Assembly: GCF_000009265.1 (NCBI RefSeq)
Contig: NC_008380.1
Location: 1,927,501 to 1,991,500, forward strand
Length of the DNA stretch: 64,000 bases
Source: Rhizobium johnstonii 3841
GTDB taxonomy: Bacteria; Pseudomonadota; Alphaproteobacteria; Rhizobiales; Rhizobiaceae
Direction of reading: 5' to 3'
Made by a program: the position numbers and the translations under genes. Position 1 is the stretch's first letter. Each line of letters begins with the position of its first letter. The notes below the pieces were generated by a model. That model saw only the letters and a list, made by a program, of their open reading frames with translations. It did not search any database and was not told where the DNA came from. Below, in pieces: positions 44,482-52,513 of the stretch.

Positions 44482-45837
44482 ATGTCGCGTTCGTTGCTAG
44501 CCTTGGTGGCGCTCTTCATCGCAGGTGAGAGCCTGTTGTCGGCTCCAGCCGTAGCAAACAGCCTGTCGCTCGCGCCGATGCTCCAGAGGGTCGTGCCGAG
44601 CGTCGTCAGCATCTCGGTGCAGGGCAAGGAACTCGACGACGCGGATGCGACGCTCGCCGATCCCTTCTACAGAAAGTTTTTCGGACTCCCTGACGACGCC
44701 GCGCCGGCAGAGCACGGCTTCCAATCAGCCGGCTCGGGTGTCGTCATCGACGAGGTCCACGGCTACATCGTCACCAACCAGCATGTCATAGCAAGCGCCT
44801 CAAAAATCGAGGTGGTGCTTTCCGATGGCCGACGCTTCAAAGCGAAACTCGTCGGCGCCGATCCCGAGACGGATGTCGCTGTCGTTCAAATTCCGCCCGA
44901 TCATCTTGTTCAGGCCGATTTTGGAAGCGCGTCCTCCCTGCATGTCGGCGACGTCGTCGTGGCGATCGGGAATCCCTTCGGGCTGGGCCAGACTGCGACG
45001 ATGGGCATCGTCAGCGCGCTTGGACGCCGCGCCGTAGGATCGGAGGGTTACGAAGGGTTCATTCAGACGGATGCTTCGACCAATCCCGGCAACTCGGGCG
45101 GCGCACTTGTAAACGAGAACGGTGTCGTCGTCGGGATCAACAGCGCGATCATCGGCCCCGCCGGCGGAAGCATCGGCATTGGTTTTGCAGTGCCCGCCGA
45201 GACTGTCGGTATCGTGATGCGGCAGCTCATCCTAACCGGCAAGATGGTACGCGGCGAGGTCGGAGTTGTCACTCAGGACCTGACGCCCGGTCTTGCAAGG
45301 GCGTTCGGCGTCAATGAAGGGCCGGGGGCGCTCATCAGCGAAGTCCGGCCCGGTTCGCCGGCGGCGAATGCAGGAATTCAGCCGGGCGACGTCATCCGAA
45401 TGGTCGACGGAAGGACGGTGCGCGGCGCGTCCGACGTACGCAGGCTTGTGGGATCGCTACCATTGCAGTCCAGGCCGTCCTTCCAGATCGATCGCGCCAG
45501 CCGAAGGATAGAGGCGTTTCCCGCGGTGTCCGCCGCACCGGTCGCCGAACCGGCCGCTCCCCGCACCATCCATATCGCTCGCGGCCCTCTCGCTGACGTC
45601 GAGATGGCGAACTCCCCCGACGGTCTCGGCGCGCGCGTCGTCGTCGTCGCCGAGGGTTCGGTCGCGGCACAGGCCGGTCTGCAACTGGACGACGTTATCG
45701 TCGCTCTCGACCAGCAGCCGGTGACGGACGTCGGGCAAGTGCTTGCAATTCTCATGAAGGAGCATGCCCGCGCTCTCGTCACCGTCGTGAGGAACGGCCA
45801 TCGCCTCTTCGTGGCCGCCGACGTGCAGACCCAGTAG
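44482..45837 (+). CDS. Deg/HtrA-type periplasmic serine protease
   Basis: 451 residues from ATG 44482 behind CGAGGAGATC. A signal peptide (1-26) is followed by the trypsin-fold domain with His101 (IVTNQHVI), Asp131 (DPETDVAV) and Ser205 (NPGNSGGALV). Two PDZ domains follow (about 255-345 and 365-450, GSPAANAGIQPGDVIRMVDG and GSVAAQAGLQLDDVIVALD). It degrades or refolds damaged envelope proteins in the periplasm. Its own FixK-type box indicates an oxygen-dependent paralogue. Confidence 0.94.
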   Translation: MSRSLLALVALFIAGESLLSAPAVANSLSLAPMLQRVVPSVVSISVQGKELDDADATLADPFYRKFFGLPDDAAPAEHGFQSAGSGVVIDEVHGYIVTNQHVIASASKIEVVLSDGRRFKAKLVGADPETDVAVVQIPPDHLVQADFGSASSLHVGDVVVAIGNPFGLGQTATMGIVSALGRRAVGSEGYEGFIQTDASTNPGNSGGALVNENGVVVGINSAIIGPAGGSIGIGFAVPAETVGIVMRQLILTGKMVRGEVGVVTQDLTPGLARAFGVNEGPGALISEVRPGSPAANAGIQPGDVIRMVDGRTVRGASDVRRLVGSLPLQSRPSFQIDRASRRIEAFPAVSAAPVAEPAAPRTIHIARGPLADVEMANSPDGLGARVVVVAEGSVAAQAGLQLDDVIVALDQQPVTDVGQVLAILMKEHARALVTVVRNGHRLFVAADVQTQ

Positions 45838-45889
45838 CAGCCCCGCAGACGGTGTTCAGTCCGCTGAAATATCAAGGCCGCTCTCGTGC

Positions 45890-45903
45890 TTGATGAAGAT
45901 CAA
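45890..45903. promoter_or_regulatory. FixK/FNR-type box (BON protein 1)
   Basis: TTGAT-GAAG-ATCAA, 59 bp before the first BON-domain gene. Confidence 0.82.
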
Positions 45904-45961
45904 CGACGAAATTCTGCGGCGCTGGCACGGTCGGCAAGTCACAAACCTGAAGGAGGTTATT

Positions 45962-46609
45962 ATGAACGACATTCATCTCAGACAGAGCATTCTCGACGAA
46001 ATGGAATTCGAGCCCAGTATCGACGCGGCTGGTATCGGCGTCGCGGTCCACAGCGGGATCGTAACCCTGACAGGCCACGTGCGTACCTACGCGGAGAAAG
46101 AGGCCGCAGAGCGGGTGGTTCGTCGCGTCAAGGGCGTACGCGGAATAGCTGCCGACATAGAGGTCCAGATTTTCGGCCCGAAGGAAACAGACGACGACGA
46201 CATCGCCCGTCGGGCTGTCAAGATGCTCGACTGGAACGTCTCCGTGCCAAAGGATTCGGTGCAGGTGCGGGTCCTCAAGGGGTGGATCACCCTGCGGGGC
46301 CAGGTCGAGTGGCAATATCAAAAGAACGCAACCTACGACGCGGTGCGCGATCTCGCCGGCGTTGTAGGGGTATCCAATCTCGTGGAGCTGAAGCCGCGCA
46401 TTACGGCCGTGGACGTCAAGAAACGCATAGAAGATGCGTTCCAGCGCGACGCCGCTCTGGAGGCCGGTGCAATCAGAATCGACGTCCAAGGCAGAAAGGT
46501 CACCCTATCCGGCAATGTGAAGACCTGGTCGGAACGGCAGGCAGCGGAGCGCGCTGCATGGTCTGCTCCGGGGATCAGCACTCTCGACGACCGGCTGACG
46601 GTCGGTTGA
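45962..46609 (+). CDS. Triple BON-domain protein, paralogue 1
   Basis: 215 residues from ATG 45962 behind GAAGGAGG. Three BON domains: about 5-70 (VHSGIVTLTGHVRTYAEKEAAE), 80-145 (VLKGWITLRGQVEWQYQK) and 150-215 (GRKVTLSGNVKTWSERQAAERAAW). There is no signal peptide, unlike OsmY, so it is probably cytoplasmic, as in other small-molecule or membrane-surface BON proteins. The same length and layout recur in the gene at 51651, a clear paralogue. Confidence 0.9.
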   Translation: MNDIHLRQSILDEMEFEPSIDAAGIGVAVHSGIVTLTGHVRTYAEKEAAERVVRRVKGVRGIAADIEVQIFGPKETDDDDIARRAVKMLDWNVSVPKDSVQVRVLKGWITLRGQVEWQYQKNATYDAVRDLAGVVGVSNLVELKPRITAVDVKKRIEDAFQRDAALEAGAIRIDVQGRKVTLSGNVKTWSERQAAERAAWSAPGISTLDDRLTVG

Positions 46610-46952
46610 TCGAATTAGCCGGAGCGGCTGGACGTTAACCGCTCCGCCCACTCGGCAGCGAGGGCGCCGCTGCGAGCGCCCTCGCATACGCCACCAATGC
46701 CAAGATCGAAGATCAGACCGTCTCTTCCGCTTTGCCCGACTGCGGTGTCGCTCTCGTCTTCGAAACGAAATTCTGGACCTGCCGATGCTGAGCCTTCGTC
46801 GCGAGCATCAGGAAAAGCTTGTTGCCCAGAAAGGCCGATCAGGGATGTTGACTGGATCAGCCGCCAGGACGGATACCGAGTTCGATGTTCGTATCCGAAC
46901 GGCGACAGCGCGAACGAGAACTTTCCCATTTCTCCGACTTGGAATCCCGCCG
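46610..46952. other. Gene-poor spacer between BON gene and hybrid FixL
   Basis: 343 bp between convergent genes. The only feature seen is the hairpin at 46621-46645. A short plus-strand reading from 46785 has a protein-like start but runs into the kinase gene antisense, and is not accepted. Confidence 0.5.
46621..46645 (+). terminator. Hairpin after BON gene
   Basis: GGAGCGG (46621-46627) and CCGCTCC (46639-46645) form a 7-bp stem 11 bp after the BON stop. There is no T-run, so it may only stabilise the 3' end. Confidence 0.4.
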
Positions 46953-48872
46953 TCAAGCAGAATCGCTACCATGCCTCGCGTCGAGCAACAGCCTGAGACG
47001 GGTCGACATCTCCGACGCCGTGTATGGCTTCTTTAGCCAGCCGGCGCCTGCTTCGATCTCCTTCTCCGCAGCATGGGGTTCCGAAAAGCCGGACGTGAGA
47101 AGGATTTTCACCCTCGGCCAGCGCTCGCGAACCTTGCGGGCCAGTTCGTCGCCGTTCATGCCGGGCATGGCGACGTCTGAAAACAGCAATGCAACGTCGT
47201 GCCCCGCCTCCAGCTCCTTCAACGCGTCGATCCCGTTCGTGGCTTCGATCACCGAGTAGCCAAGCGTCTGCAGACGGCTGATCGTCACTCGGCGAACTCT
47301 CGCGTCGTCTTCGACGACCAGGATGGTTTCGGTGCCAGGAGAGGGGGCGTCCTTGACCTGCTGCTCGTCCGGATGGGAATCCCTTCCACCATCGGCGCGC
47401 GGAAGGAAGAGGCGCACAGTCGTCCCCTCGCCAGGTTCGCTGTAGAGCTGCAGGTGCCCTGCGGATTGCTTTGCGAAACCGTAGACCATGCTGAGCCCAA
47501 GCCCCGTTCCCGAGCCCGTCGGTTTCGTGGTGAAGAACGGTTCGAAAGCTCTCTCCATCACCTCGGATGTCATTCCGGTGCCCGTATCGGTGACCGAAAT
47601 GAGGACGTATCTGCCGGGGCGGATCGCCGGGTACATCCCGACGTAGTCGGCGTCGATCTCGACGCCGGATATCTCGATCGTCAGACGGCCCCCGGCAGGC
47701 ATCGCGTCCCTGGCGTTGATCGAAAGGTTGAGAAGCGCGCTTTGAAGCTGCGCCTTGTCTGCCATTGCGCTCAGCCGCCGTCCAGGAATGATCGTCCGGA
47801 GCTCGACGGAATCGCCGAGCGTTCGCTGGACGAGGTCTGAAAATTCTCCAAGGAGGGCGCCGACGTCCAGCACCGTCGGTGCGAGAGCCTGCCGCCTTCC
47901 GAACGCCAGAAGCTGCGAGGTCAGTCTGGCGCCGTCGTCGGCCGCGGACTGCGCCTCTCGCAGCAGGGACAACTGCCCCGGCTCGGCAAGACGGGCCTCC
48001 AGCATTTCGAGATTTCCAATAATGACGGCGAGCAGATTGTTGAAATCGTGCGCGAGCCCTCCGGTCAACTGTCCGACCGCCTCCATTTTCTGCGACTGCC
48101 GCAGCTCGGCCTCGATGCGGTGGCGGCTCGTCAGATCCCTGACGAAGCCCGTGAACGTCCGCTTGCCGCCGGCGACCGCCTCGCCGACCGAGAGCTCCAT
48201 CGGAAAGGTGGTCCCGTGCTTCCTGAGGCCGACAACCACGCGCCCGTAGCCGATGATCCGGCGGCGTCCGGTCCGGATGTATGAATCCAGATATCCGTCG
48301 TGCGCCTCCCTGTCGGGCGACGGCATCAGCATCGAGACGTTCTGCCCGATGGCCTCGTCGGCGGAGTAACCGAAGAGCTTTTCCGCCGCGGTGCTGAACG
48401 AGGCGATGCAACCCTTGTCGTCTATCACGATCATTGCGTCGGGGACCGTGGCTAGGATGGACTGCAGGTGTGCCTGCCGCTCCCGCAGCTCGTCCCCCAC
48501 CTGCTGCATGAGGGTCACGTCGTTGTTGGACTGGATGATGAGCGTATCCGGATCGCCAAGTTCGAGAACGGTCCACCGCGTCACAATCGCCAGTCTGACC
48601 CCGTCCTTTCGCCGGTGCCCCACCTGTCCGGTCCAGAACCCCTTGTCACGCACTTCGGTCCGAAGCTCTTCCACGCCGGCCGGAAATTGCGTGTCCAAAA
48701 GATCGTGGACCACATTTCCCACGGCCTCCGAGGCGGACCATCCATAGAGCTGCTCGCAGCCCGAGGTCCAGCGCTGGATGACGCCGTCGAAGCCGTGGAC
48801 GATCAGGTTGGCGCCGTCGAACATGCGCACGATCCGGTCCAGGTCTGTCTCACTGGTAGCGTGTTCCACCAC
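46953..48872 (-). CDS. fixL: Hybrid haem-PAS oxygen-sensor kinase (hFixL type)
   Basis: 639 residues from GTG 48872 (AGGAG six bases upstream). PAS1 (about 10-125) is followed by a second PAS (about 135-255) that matches the FixL haem domain. Proximal-His position His191 (EAHDGYL) is present, as is Arg211 (IIGYGRVV), twenty residues on, equivalent to the oxygen-contacting Arg of Bradyrhizobium FixL. The kinase has His275 (GGLAHDFNN) and ATPase motifs (NLSINARDAM, GTGLGLSMVYG). A C-terminal receiver (about 520-635) makes it a hybrid, as in Rhizobium etli hFixL. It is soluble and overlaps the fixK gene by 23 bp. Confidence 0.9.
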   Translation of the reverse strand: MVEHATSETDLDRIVRMFDGANLIVHGFDGVIQRWTSGCEQLYGWSASEAVGNVVHDLLDTQFPAGVEELRTEVRDKGFWTGQVGHRRKDGVRLAIVTRWTVLELGDPDTLIIQSNNDVTLMQQVGDELRERQAHLQSILATVPDAMIVIDDKGCIASFSTAAEKLFGYSADEAIGQNVSMLMPSPDREAHDGYLDSYIRTGRRRIIGYGRVVVGLRKHGTTFPMELSVGEAVAGGKRTFTGFVRDLTSRHRIEAELRQSQKMEAVGQLTGGLAHDFNNLLAVIIGNLEMLEARLAEPGQLSLLREAQSAADDGARLTSQLLAFGRRQALAPTVLDVGALLGEFSDLVQRTLGDSVELRTIIPGRRLSAMADKAQLQSALLNLSINARDAMPAGGRLTIEISGVEIDADYVGMYPAIRPGRYVLISVTDTGTGMTSEVMERAFEPFFTTKPTGSGTGLGLSMVYGFAKQSAGHLQLYSEPGEGTTVRLFLPRADGGRDSHPDEQQVKDAPSPGTETILVVEDDARVRRVTISRLQTLGYSVIEATNGIDALKELEAGHDVALLFSDVAMPGMNGDELARKVRERWPRVKILLTSGFSEPHAAEKEIEAGAGWLKKPYTASEMSTRLRLLLDARHGSDSA

Positions 48873-49584
48873 AGCGTGCTCCTGCGTCTACGTCCTCGAA
48901 CAGGTCGTCCGGGTCTTCGTCGGCGGTGCGGGCCAGTGCCAACCGGCTCGCAACCTTGAACTGATGCTTGTCCGCAGGCAATAGTATGCCTTTGGCGACC
49001 AGCTTGGTAAGCGTCCTCGACACGGTCTCGATCGTCATGCCGAGATGGTCGGCGATGTCGGCGCGGACCATCGGCAGACTGATCGTCCGGCCGTCCCGCC
49101 CCTCGTTCCGTTCCAGCCGATGCAGCAGGAAGGTGCAGACGCGCTGCTCGGCGTTCTTGTGGGACAGTAGGAGCATGTGGTCCTGCGCTGCGGAAATTTC
49201 GTCGCGAAGTTGCGACAGAAGCTGAAGCCGGAAATCAGGCACGAGTTGCAGTTCCTCTTCCAGCGTCCGCTTGTTCATCCGGGAGAAGGCCACCTCGTCG
49301 ATAGCTTCGCCTGCAAACAAGTAGCGGTTGCGAAAAGACAGTCCGACCAGGTCGCCCGCACCAAGAAAACCGATGATGATGCGGCGGCCGTCAGGAAGGA
49401 ACCGGCATATGCGGACGTTCCCGCGCACGATGCGAAACACATGGCGGGCGGCGTCGCCTTCGAAGAAGATCGTGGTTCCCGACTGTGCTGTCTCGACGGT
49501 CTGGCGCATGAACAGCGGCGCGAAGTCGATCATCCCGTGCGCCCGTGGGCGTTCGAGTGAGTGAATGTTTGATACCGCTTGCAT
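48850..49584 (-). CDS. fixK: FixK-type Crp/Fnr transcriptional regulator
   Basis: 244 residues. A cyclic-nucleotide-binding-like beta-roll (about 25-130) is followed by a Crp-type helix-turn-helix (about 170-225) with DIADHLGMTIETVSRTLTKL. The recognition helix keeps the Glu-x-x-Ser-Arg of FNR/FixK, which reads TTGA...TCAA boxes. The N-terminal Cys cluster that holds the FNR iron-sulphur centre is absent, so it is a FixK rather than an oxygen-sensing FNR. The kinase follows in the same operon. A direct repeat that fits an OmpR-type activator lies 91 bp upstream. Confidence 0.92.
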   Translation of the reverse strand: MQAVSNIHSLERPRAHGMIDFAPLFMRQTVETAQSGTTIFFEGDAARHVFRIVRGNVRICRFLPDGRRIIIGFLGAGDLVGLSFRNRYLFAGEAIDEVAFSRMNKRTLEEELQLVPDFRLQLLSQLRDEISAAQDHMLLLSHKNAEQRVCTFLLHRLERNEGRDGRTISLPMVRADIADHLGMTIETVSRTLTKLVAKGILLPADKHQFKVASRLALARTADEDPDDLFEDVDAGARCGGTRYQ

Positions 49585-49674
49585 GTCGTGCCTCCCTCTG
49601 CCGTTGCGTGGCCTGGATTTAACAGGAGCCTGATGACACAGGGATGCGAGAAGCGTAAGAATTGATGCGATCGT

Positions 49675-49690
49675 GTAACAATCCGTAACA
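49675..49690. promoter_or_regulatory. Direct repeat before fixK (putative FxkR site)
   Basis: GTAACA-N4-GTAACA: two six-base half-sites one helical turn apart, as expected for an OmpR/PhoB-type dimer. It is 91 bp before fixK and 17 bp before the response regulator gene. Confidence 0.68.
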
Positions 49691-49706
49691 ACTTGAGAAT
49701 GCTGGG

Positions 49707-50450
49707 ATGACGAGCGGAACTGTCAGGCGGACCCGCATACTTGTCGTGGACGACGACGTCCGGATCCAAAGAATGCTCGCGCAGTATCTCGGCGAGGAGG
49801 GGTTCGACGTCGACGTAGCGGGCGGCAGCTCGCAAATGCGCGCCAGAATGGCGGGGGCGAAATTCGATGCTGTCCTGCTCGATCTCGTTCTGCCGGGAGA
49901 CTGCGACGGGCTCCAGCTCGCAAGGGAAATCCGCTCAGGTTCGGACGTTCCCATCATCATGCTGTCCGGCCGCGACGACGTCATGGATCGCGTCGTCGGA
50001 CTCGAGGTTGGTGCGGACGACTACATCGGCAAGCCTTTTCATCTGAGGGAGGTGCTGGCTCGGGTCAAGACCGTGCTAAGGCGCAGGAGCCCTGCAGGCG
50101 ACCCGGTCAGGATTGAGGGTGACGTTTTCCGCTTCGAGGGGTGGAAGCTGGATGTGGAACGGCGGGCGGTGACCAACCCTGCCGGAGACGAAGTGGCGAT
50201 GTCGACGGGGGAGTTCGACATGCTGCACGTGTTTGCCGCTCATGCCGGCCGGGTCCTTACGCGCGACATGCTGATGGATCTGACGCGCAAGCGAGGCCGC
50301 GACGGCTTCGATCGCACGATCGACGCGCTGATCGTCAGGCTCCGTCGCAAGATCGAAACGGATCCGGCAAGCCCCCGCCTGATCAAGTCGGTCCGCGGCG
50401 TCGGATATCTCTTTACAGCAAGGCTGGAGACGGCTTCTGGTCAACCCTGA
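49707..50450 (+). CDS. OmpR-family response regulator (FxkR-like)
   Basis: 247 residues. The receiver (about 8-125) has DDD at 15-17, phospho-acceptor Asp59 (LLDLVLPG), Ser in MLSGRDD and Lys in IGKPFHLRE. An OmpR-type winged helix (about 145-240) ends with RRKIETDPASPRLIKSVRGVGYLF. It is divergent from fixK-hFixL. In Rhizobium etli an OmpR-type regulator, FxkR, links hFixL to fixK. The same arrangement here makes this the likely orthologue, although that was not tested by alignment. Confidence 0.9.
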   Translation: MTSGTVRRTRILVVDDDVRIQRMLAQYLGEEGFDVDVAGGSSQMRARMAGAKFDAVLLDLVLPGDCDGLQLAREIRSGSDVPIIMLSGRDDVMDRVVGLEVGADDYIGKPFHLREVLARVKTVLRRRSPAGDPVRIEGDVFRFEGWKLDVERRAVTNPAGDEVAMSTGEFDMLHVFAAHAGRVLTRDMLMDLTRKRGRDGFDRTIDALIVRLRRKIETDPASPRLIKSVRGVGYLFTARLETASGQP

Positions 50451-50856
50451 CCATCAGGCCATGATCCCACCGACGAAATCTGCCCTTGCTTTCCATCTCT
50501 GTGAGATCGCTTGGACACCGCGCCCAGAACCGCATGAAGTTGCATCCTGCCGATCGCTTTCTCAACGAGGTGAACAGGACATCCGCGATGGTCACGTCGT
50601 CAATGACGCTCGCCGCCACGAAGATCGGAACGTCCATCAATCGTCCGGCGATCGGATGCGTGCCGATCCGGTAGACGGCCAGCCCACGCAGATACCCTGC
50701 TGGATCCTTTAACGAGACGAGCGTCCACTGATCGGCGCTGGCCACGACTTGCGCCCAATCATCGGCAGAAAAGCAAGGAGCCGCCACCTGGATCAGGCTG
50801 TAGGCGTGCAGTGCATCGTCCATGTGGAGCAGGCGGACGCAATATCCCGACGTCAT
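50413..50856 (-). CDS. Hypothetical protein, possible acyltransferase-like fold
   Basis: 147 residues; GAGG lies eight bases before ATG 50856. It is soluble, with alternating strands and helices (VRLLHMDDALHAYSLIQVAAPC, YLRGLAVYRIGTHPIAGRLMDVPIFVAASVIDD, FTSLRKRSAGCNFMRFWARCPSD). The order is reminiscent of GNAT proteins but the acetyl-CoA loop is not evident. Its tail overlaps the response regulator tail by 38 bp. An imperfect FixK-type box is 57 bp upstream. Confidence 0.65.
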   Translation of the reverse strand: MTSGYCVRLLHMDDALHAYSLIQVAAPCFSADDWAQVVASADQWTLVSLKDPAGYLRGLAVYRIGTHPIAGRLMDVPIFVAASVIDDVTIADVLFTSLRKRSAGCNFMRFWARCPSDLTEMESKGRFRRWDHGLMVRVDQKPSPALL

Positions 50857-50912
50857 GGTGGTTTTCCTCTTCGATCGAGAGGAGAGGTTCGCATGGTCCG
50901 GCAGTTGGGGCC

Positions 50913-50926
50913 TTGTCCCAGGTCAA
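50913..50926. promoter_or_regulatory. Imperfect FixK/FNR-type box
   Basis: TTGTC-CCAG-GTCAA, one mismatch in the left arm, 57 bp before the minus-strand gene at 50856. Confidence 0.5.
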
Positions 50927-50967
50927 TCCTCAGTCCGGGGAAACTCGAATGACAAAAGCCAGGGTGA

Positions 50968-50981
50968 TTTGACGGTGATCA
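50968..50981. promoter_or_regulatory. FixK/FNR-type box (hsp20)
   Basis: TTGAC-GGTG-ATCAA, 82 bp before the Hsp20 start. Confidence 0.82.
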
Positions 50982-51062
50982 AAGACTGAGGATGCAATGG
51001 ACTGTTCTATGTGCGCGTCGCCGCCTGTGAACGACGGCATTCTTGAGAGAAGGAGAATGACA

Positions 51063-51572
51063 ATGGCAGACTCTCCAACGAAACTTTCCGTAGAGACAGA
51101 AGCAAAGCCGGCGGCGCCAGTCGACCGCTGGCGGCCCCTCGACAGCCTTCGGTCCGAGATCGACCGCGTGCTCAACGACTTCGGCAGTCCGTCGATTTTC
51201 GACCGGGCCTTCGGCAGGATGCCGGCCGCGTTCTCGCGCGGCATGCTCGCCGTCGATCTCGTAGAATCCGAAAAAGCCTTCGAGCTGTCGGCCGAGCTTC
51301 CGGGCGTCGACGCCAAGGATCTTGACGTCACGCTCGCCGACGGTGTGCTCACCATCAAGGGTGAGAAGAACGAGACCAAGGAGGAAAAGGAAAAGGACTA
51401 TTACCTTTCCGAACGGCGCTACGGATCGTTCCATCGAAGCCTGGAATTGCCGCGCGGCGTGGACAGCGAGAAGATCGAGGCGAACTTTTCCAACGGGGTT
51501 CTCAAGGTCTCGCTGCCGAAGACGCCCGAGCGGCAGCAGAACGGCAAGAAGATTACGGTCAAGGCGGCCTGA
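51063..51572 (+). CDS. Hsp20/alpha-crystallin small heat-shock protein
   Basis: 169 residues. AGGAG sits seven bases before ATG 51063, deciding against the ATG two codons earlier. The alpha-crystallin domain (about 60-150) has AVDLVESEKAFELSAELPGVDAKDLDVTL, GVLTIKGEK and the ANFSNGVLKVSLPK signature, and the tail carries KKITVKAA in place of a classical I-x-I. It is an ATP-independent holdase in the cytoplasm. A FixK-type box rather than a ROSE-type heat element is seen upstream. A strong terminator follows. Confidence 0.94.
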   Translation: MADSPTKLSVETEAKPAAPVDRWRPLDSLRSEIDRVLNDFGSPSIFDRAFGRMPAAFSRGMLAVDLVESEKAFELSAELPGVDAKDLDVTLADGVLTIKGEKNETKEEKEKDYYLSERRYGSFHRSLELPRGVDSEKIEANFSNGVLKVSLPKTPERQQNGKKITVKAA

Positions 51573-51625
51573 CAGCCATTCCTCCGCTACGCCGAGGGGG
51601 TGGCGTACGGTGGGCGCGGAGAGAC

Positions 51626-51651
51626 GGAGGGGGTGACCCCTCCCTCTTTTT
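51626..51651 (+). terminator. Rho-independent terminator of hsp20
   Basis: GGAGGGG (51626-51632), loop GTGA, CCCCTCC (51637-51643), then a T-run at 51647-51651. It lies between the convergent hsp20 and BON genes. Confidence 0.85.
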
Positions 51652-52298
51652 CAGTTGATGCGGATGTGGTTCTCGACGGTGGCAACACCTGGAACAGACC
51701 AAGCCGTCCGTTCGGCGACGCCGCGCTCGTGCCAGGCGCGCACGCCGCCTTCGAGAACGACCTTGTCATCCTGAACCTTGACCGAAATGCCGCCAGCGTC
51801 GACTTCAGCGCTCCGTTTCAGCGCTTCCTCGATCCGCCGGCGGACGTCCGGCACCGTCGGGCACGGCCGTATCGTCAGCAGATTGAGGACGCCGACCACG
51901 CCACCGAGCTTCCTGACGGCATGCTCGGCGGCAGCTTTCTGGAACTGCCAGCGCACTTCGCCCGACAACGTCACCCAGCCGCTCTCGACCTTTACATGAA
52001 CCGGTCCCTCCGGAAGCGCCGTGGTCCAGGCGATGATGTCGATCGCCCTCGATGCGATCTGGTCGTCCGCATGCTGCTTGTGACCTACGCACCGCACCTC
52101 GATCTCCACAGCCACCGCCCGGACGCCCTTCACCCGCGTTGCAACGTCTTCCGCTGTCAGCTTTTCGGCATAGGTCGACACATGACCGGAGAGGGTCGCA
52201 ATGCCATCTTCCACCGAGACGCCGATATGGGCGGCGTCGATGCTGGGTTCGAACGCCAGCTCGTCGAGTATGTCCTGTTGGATTCCTAAGTCCGTCAT
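51651..52298 (-). CDS. Triple BON-domain protein, paralogue 2
   Basis: 215 residues from ATG 52298 behind AGGAGGCAG. Three BON domains in the same register as the gene at 45962, sharing the start pattern QxILDELxFEPSIDAAxIGVxV, GWVTLSGEVRWQFQKAA in the middle and AERTAWSVPGVATVENHI at the end. The two are diverged duplicates. It lacks a signal peptide. The nearest FixK-type box is 150 bp upstream and closer to the opposite gene, so control is less certain. Confidence 0.9.
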   Translation of the reverse strand: MTDLGIQQDILDELAFEPSIDAAHIGVSVEDGIATLSGHVSTYAEKLTAEDVATRVKGVRAVAVEIEVRCVGHKQHADDQIASRAIDIIAWTTALPEGPVHVKVESGWVTLSGEVRWQFQKAAAEHAVRKLGGVVGVLNLLTIRPCPTVPDVRRRIEEALKRSAEVDAGGISVKVQDDKVVLEGGVRAWHERGVAERTAWSVPGVATVENHIRIN

Positions 52299-52447
52299 TT
52301 CTGCCTCCTGTTGGGTTCCGAACCCCGTTGGCCTCGCGGAGTATGATGCGCCGTCCAAAATTTCCGGCGTTGCGCTCGGTCAATTGAACCGGCGACGACC
52401 TGCATCTTCCCAATCGACCGAACGTCAGGCGCGCACCGAACATGTCT

Positions 52448-52461
52448 TTGACCTTCGTCAA
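52448..52461. promoter_or_regulatory. FixK/FNR-type box (beta-CASP operon)
   Basis: TTGAC-CTTC-GTCAA, 53 bp before the metallo-beta-lactamase-fold gene. Confidence 0.82.
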
Positions 52462-52513
52462 CGTGCGGTCGTCCGAGCTGCCATAGAGTGCCCGACAACA
52501 CACAGGAGTTGTC

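Noticed and set aside
46785..47036. 83-residue plus-strand reading after the BON gene
   Set aside because: Basic, domain-free and overlapping the kinase gene antisense; no ribosome site.
49666..49676. TTGAT-GCG-ATCG near fixK as an autoregulatory FixK box
   Set aside because: Spacer is three bases and the right arm is incomplete.
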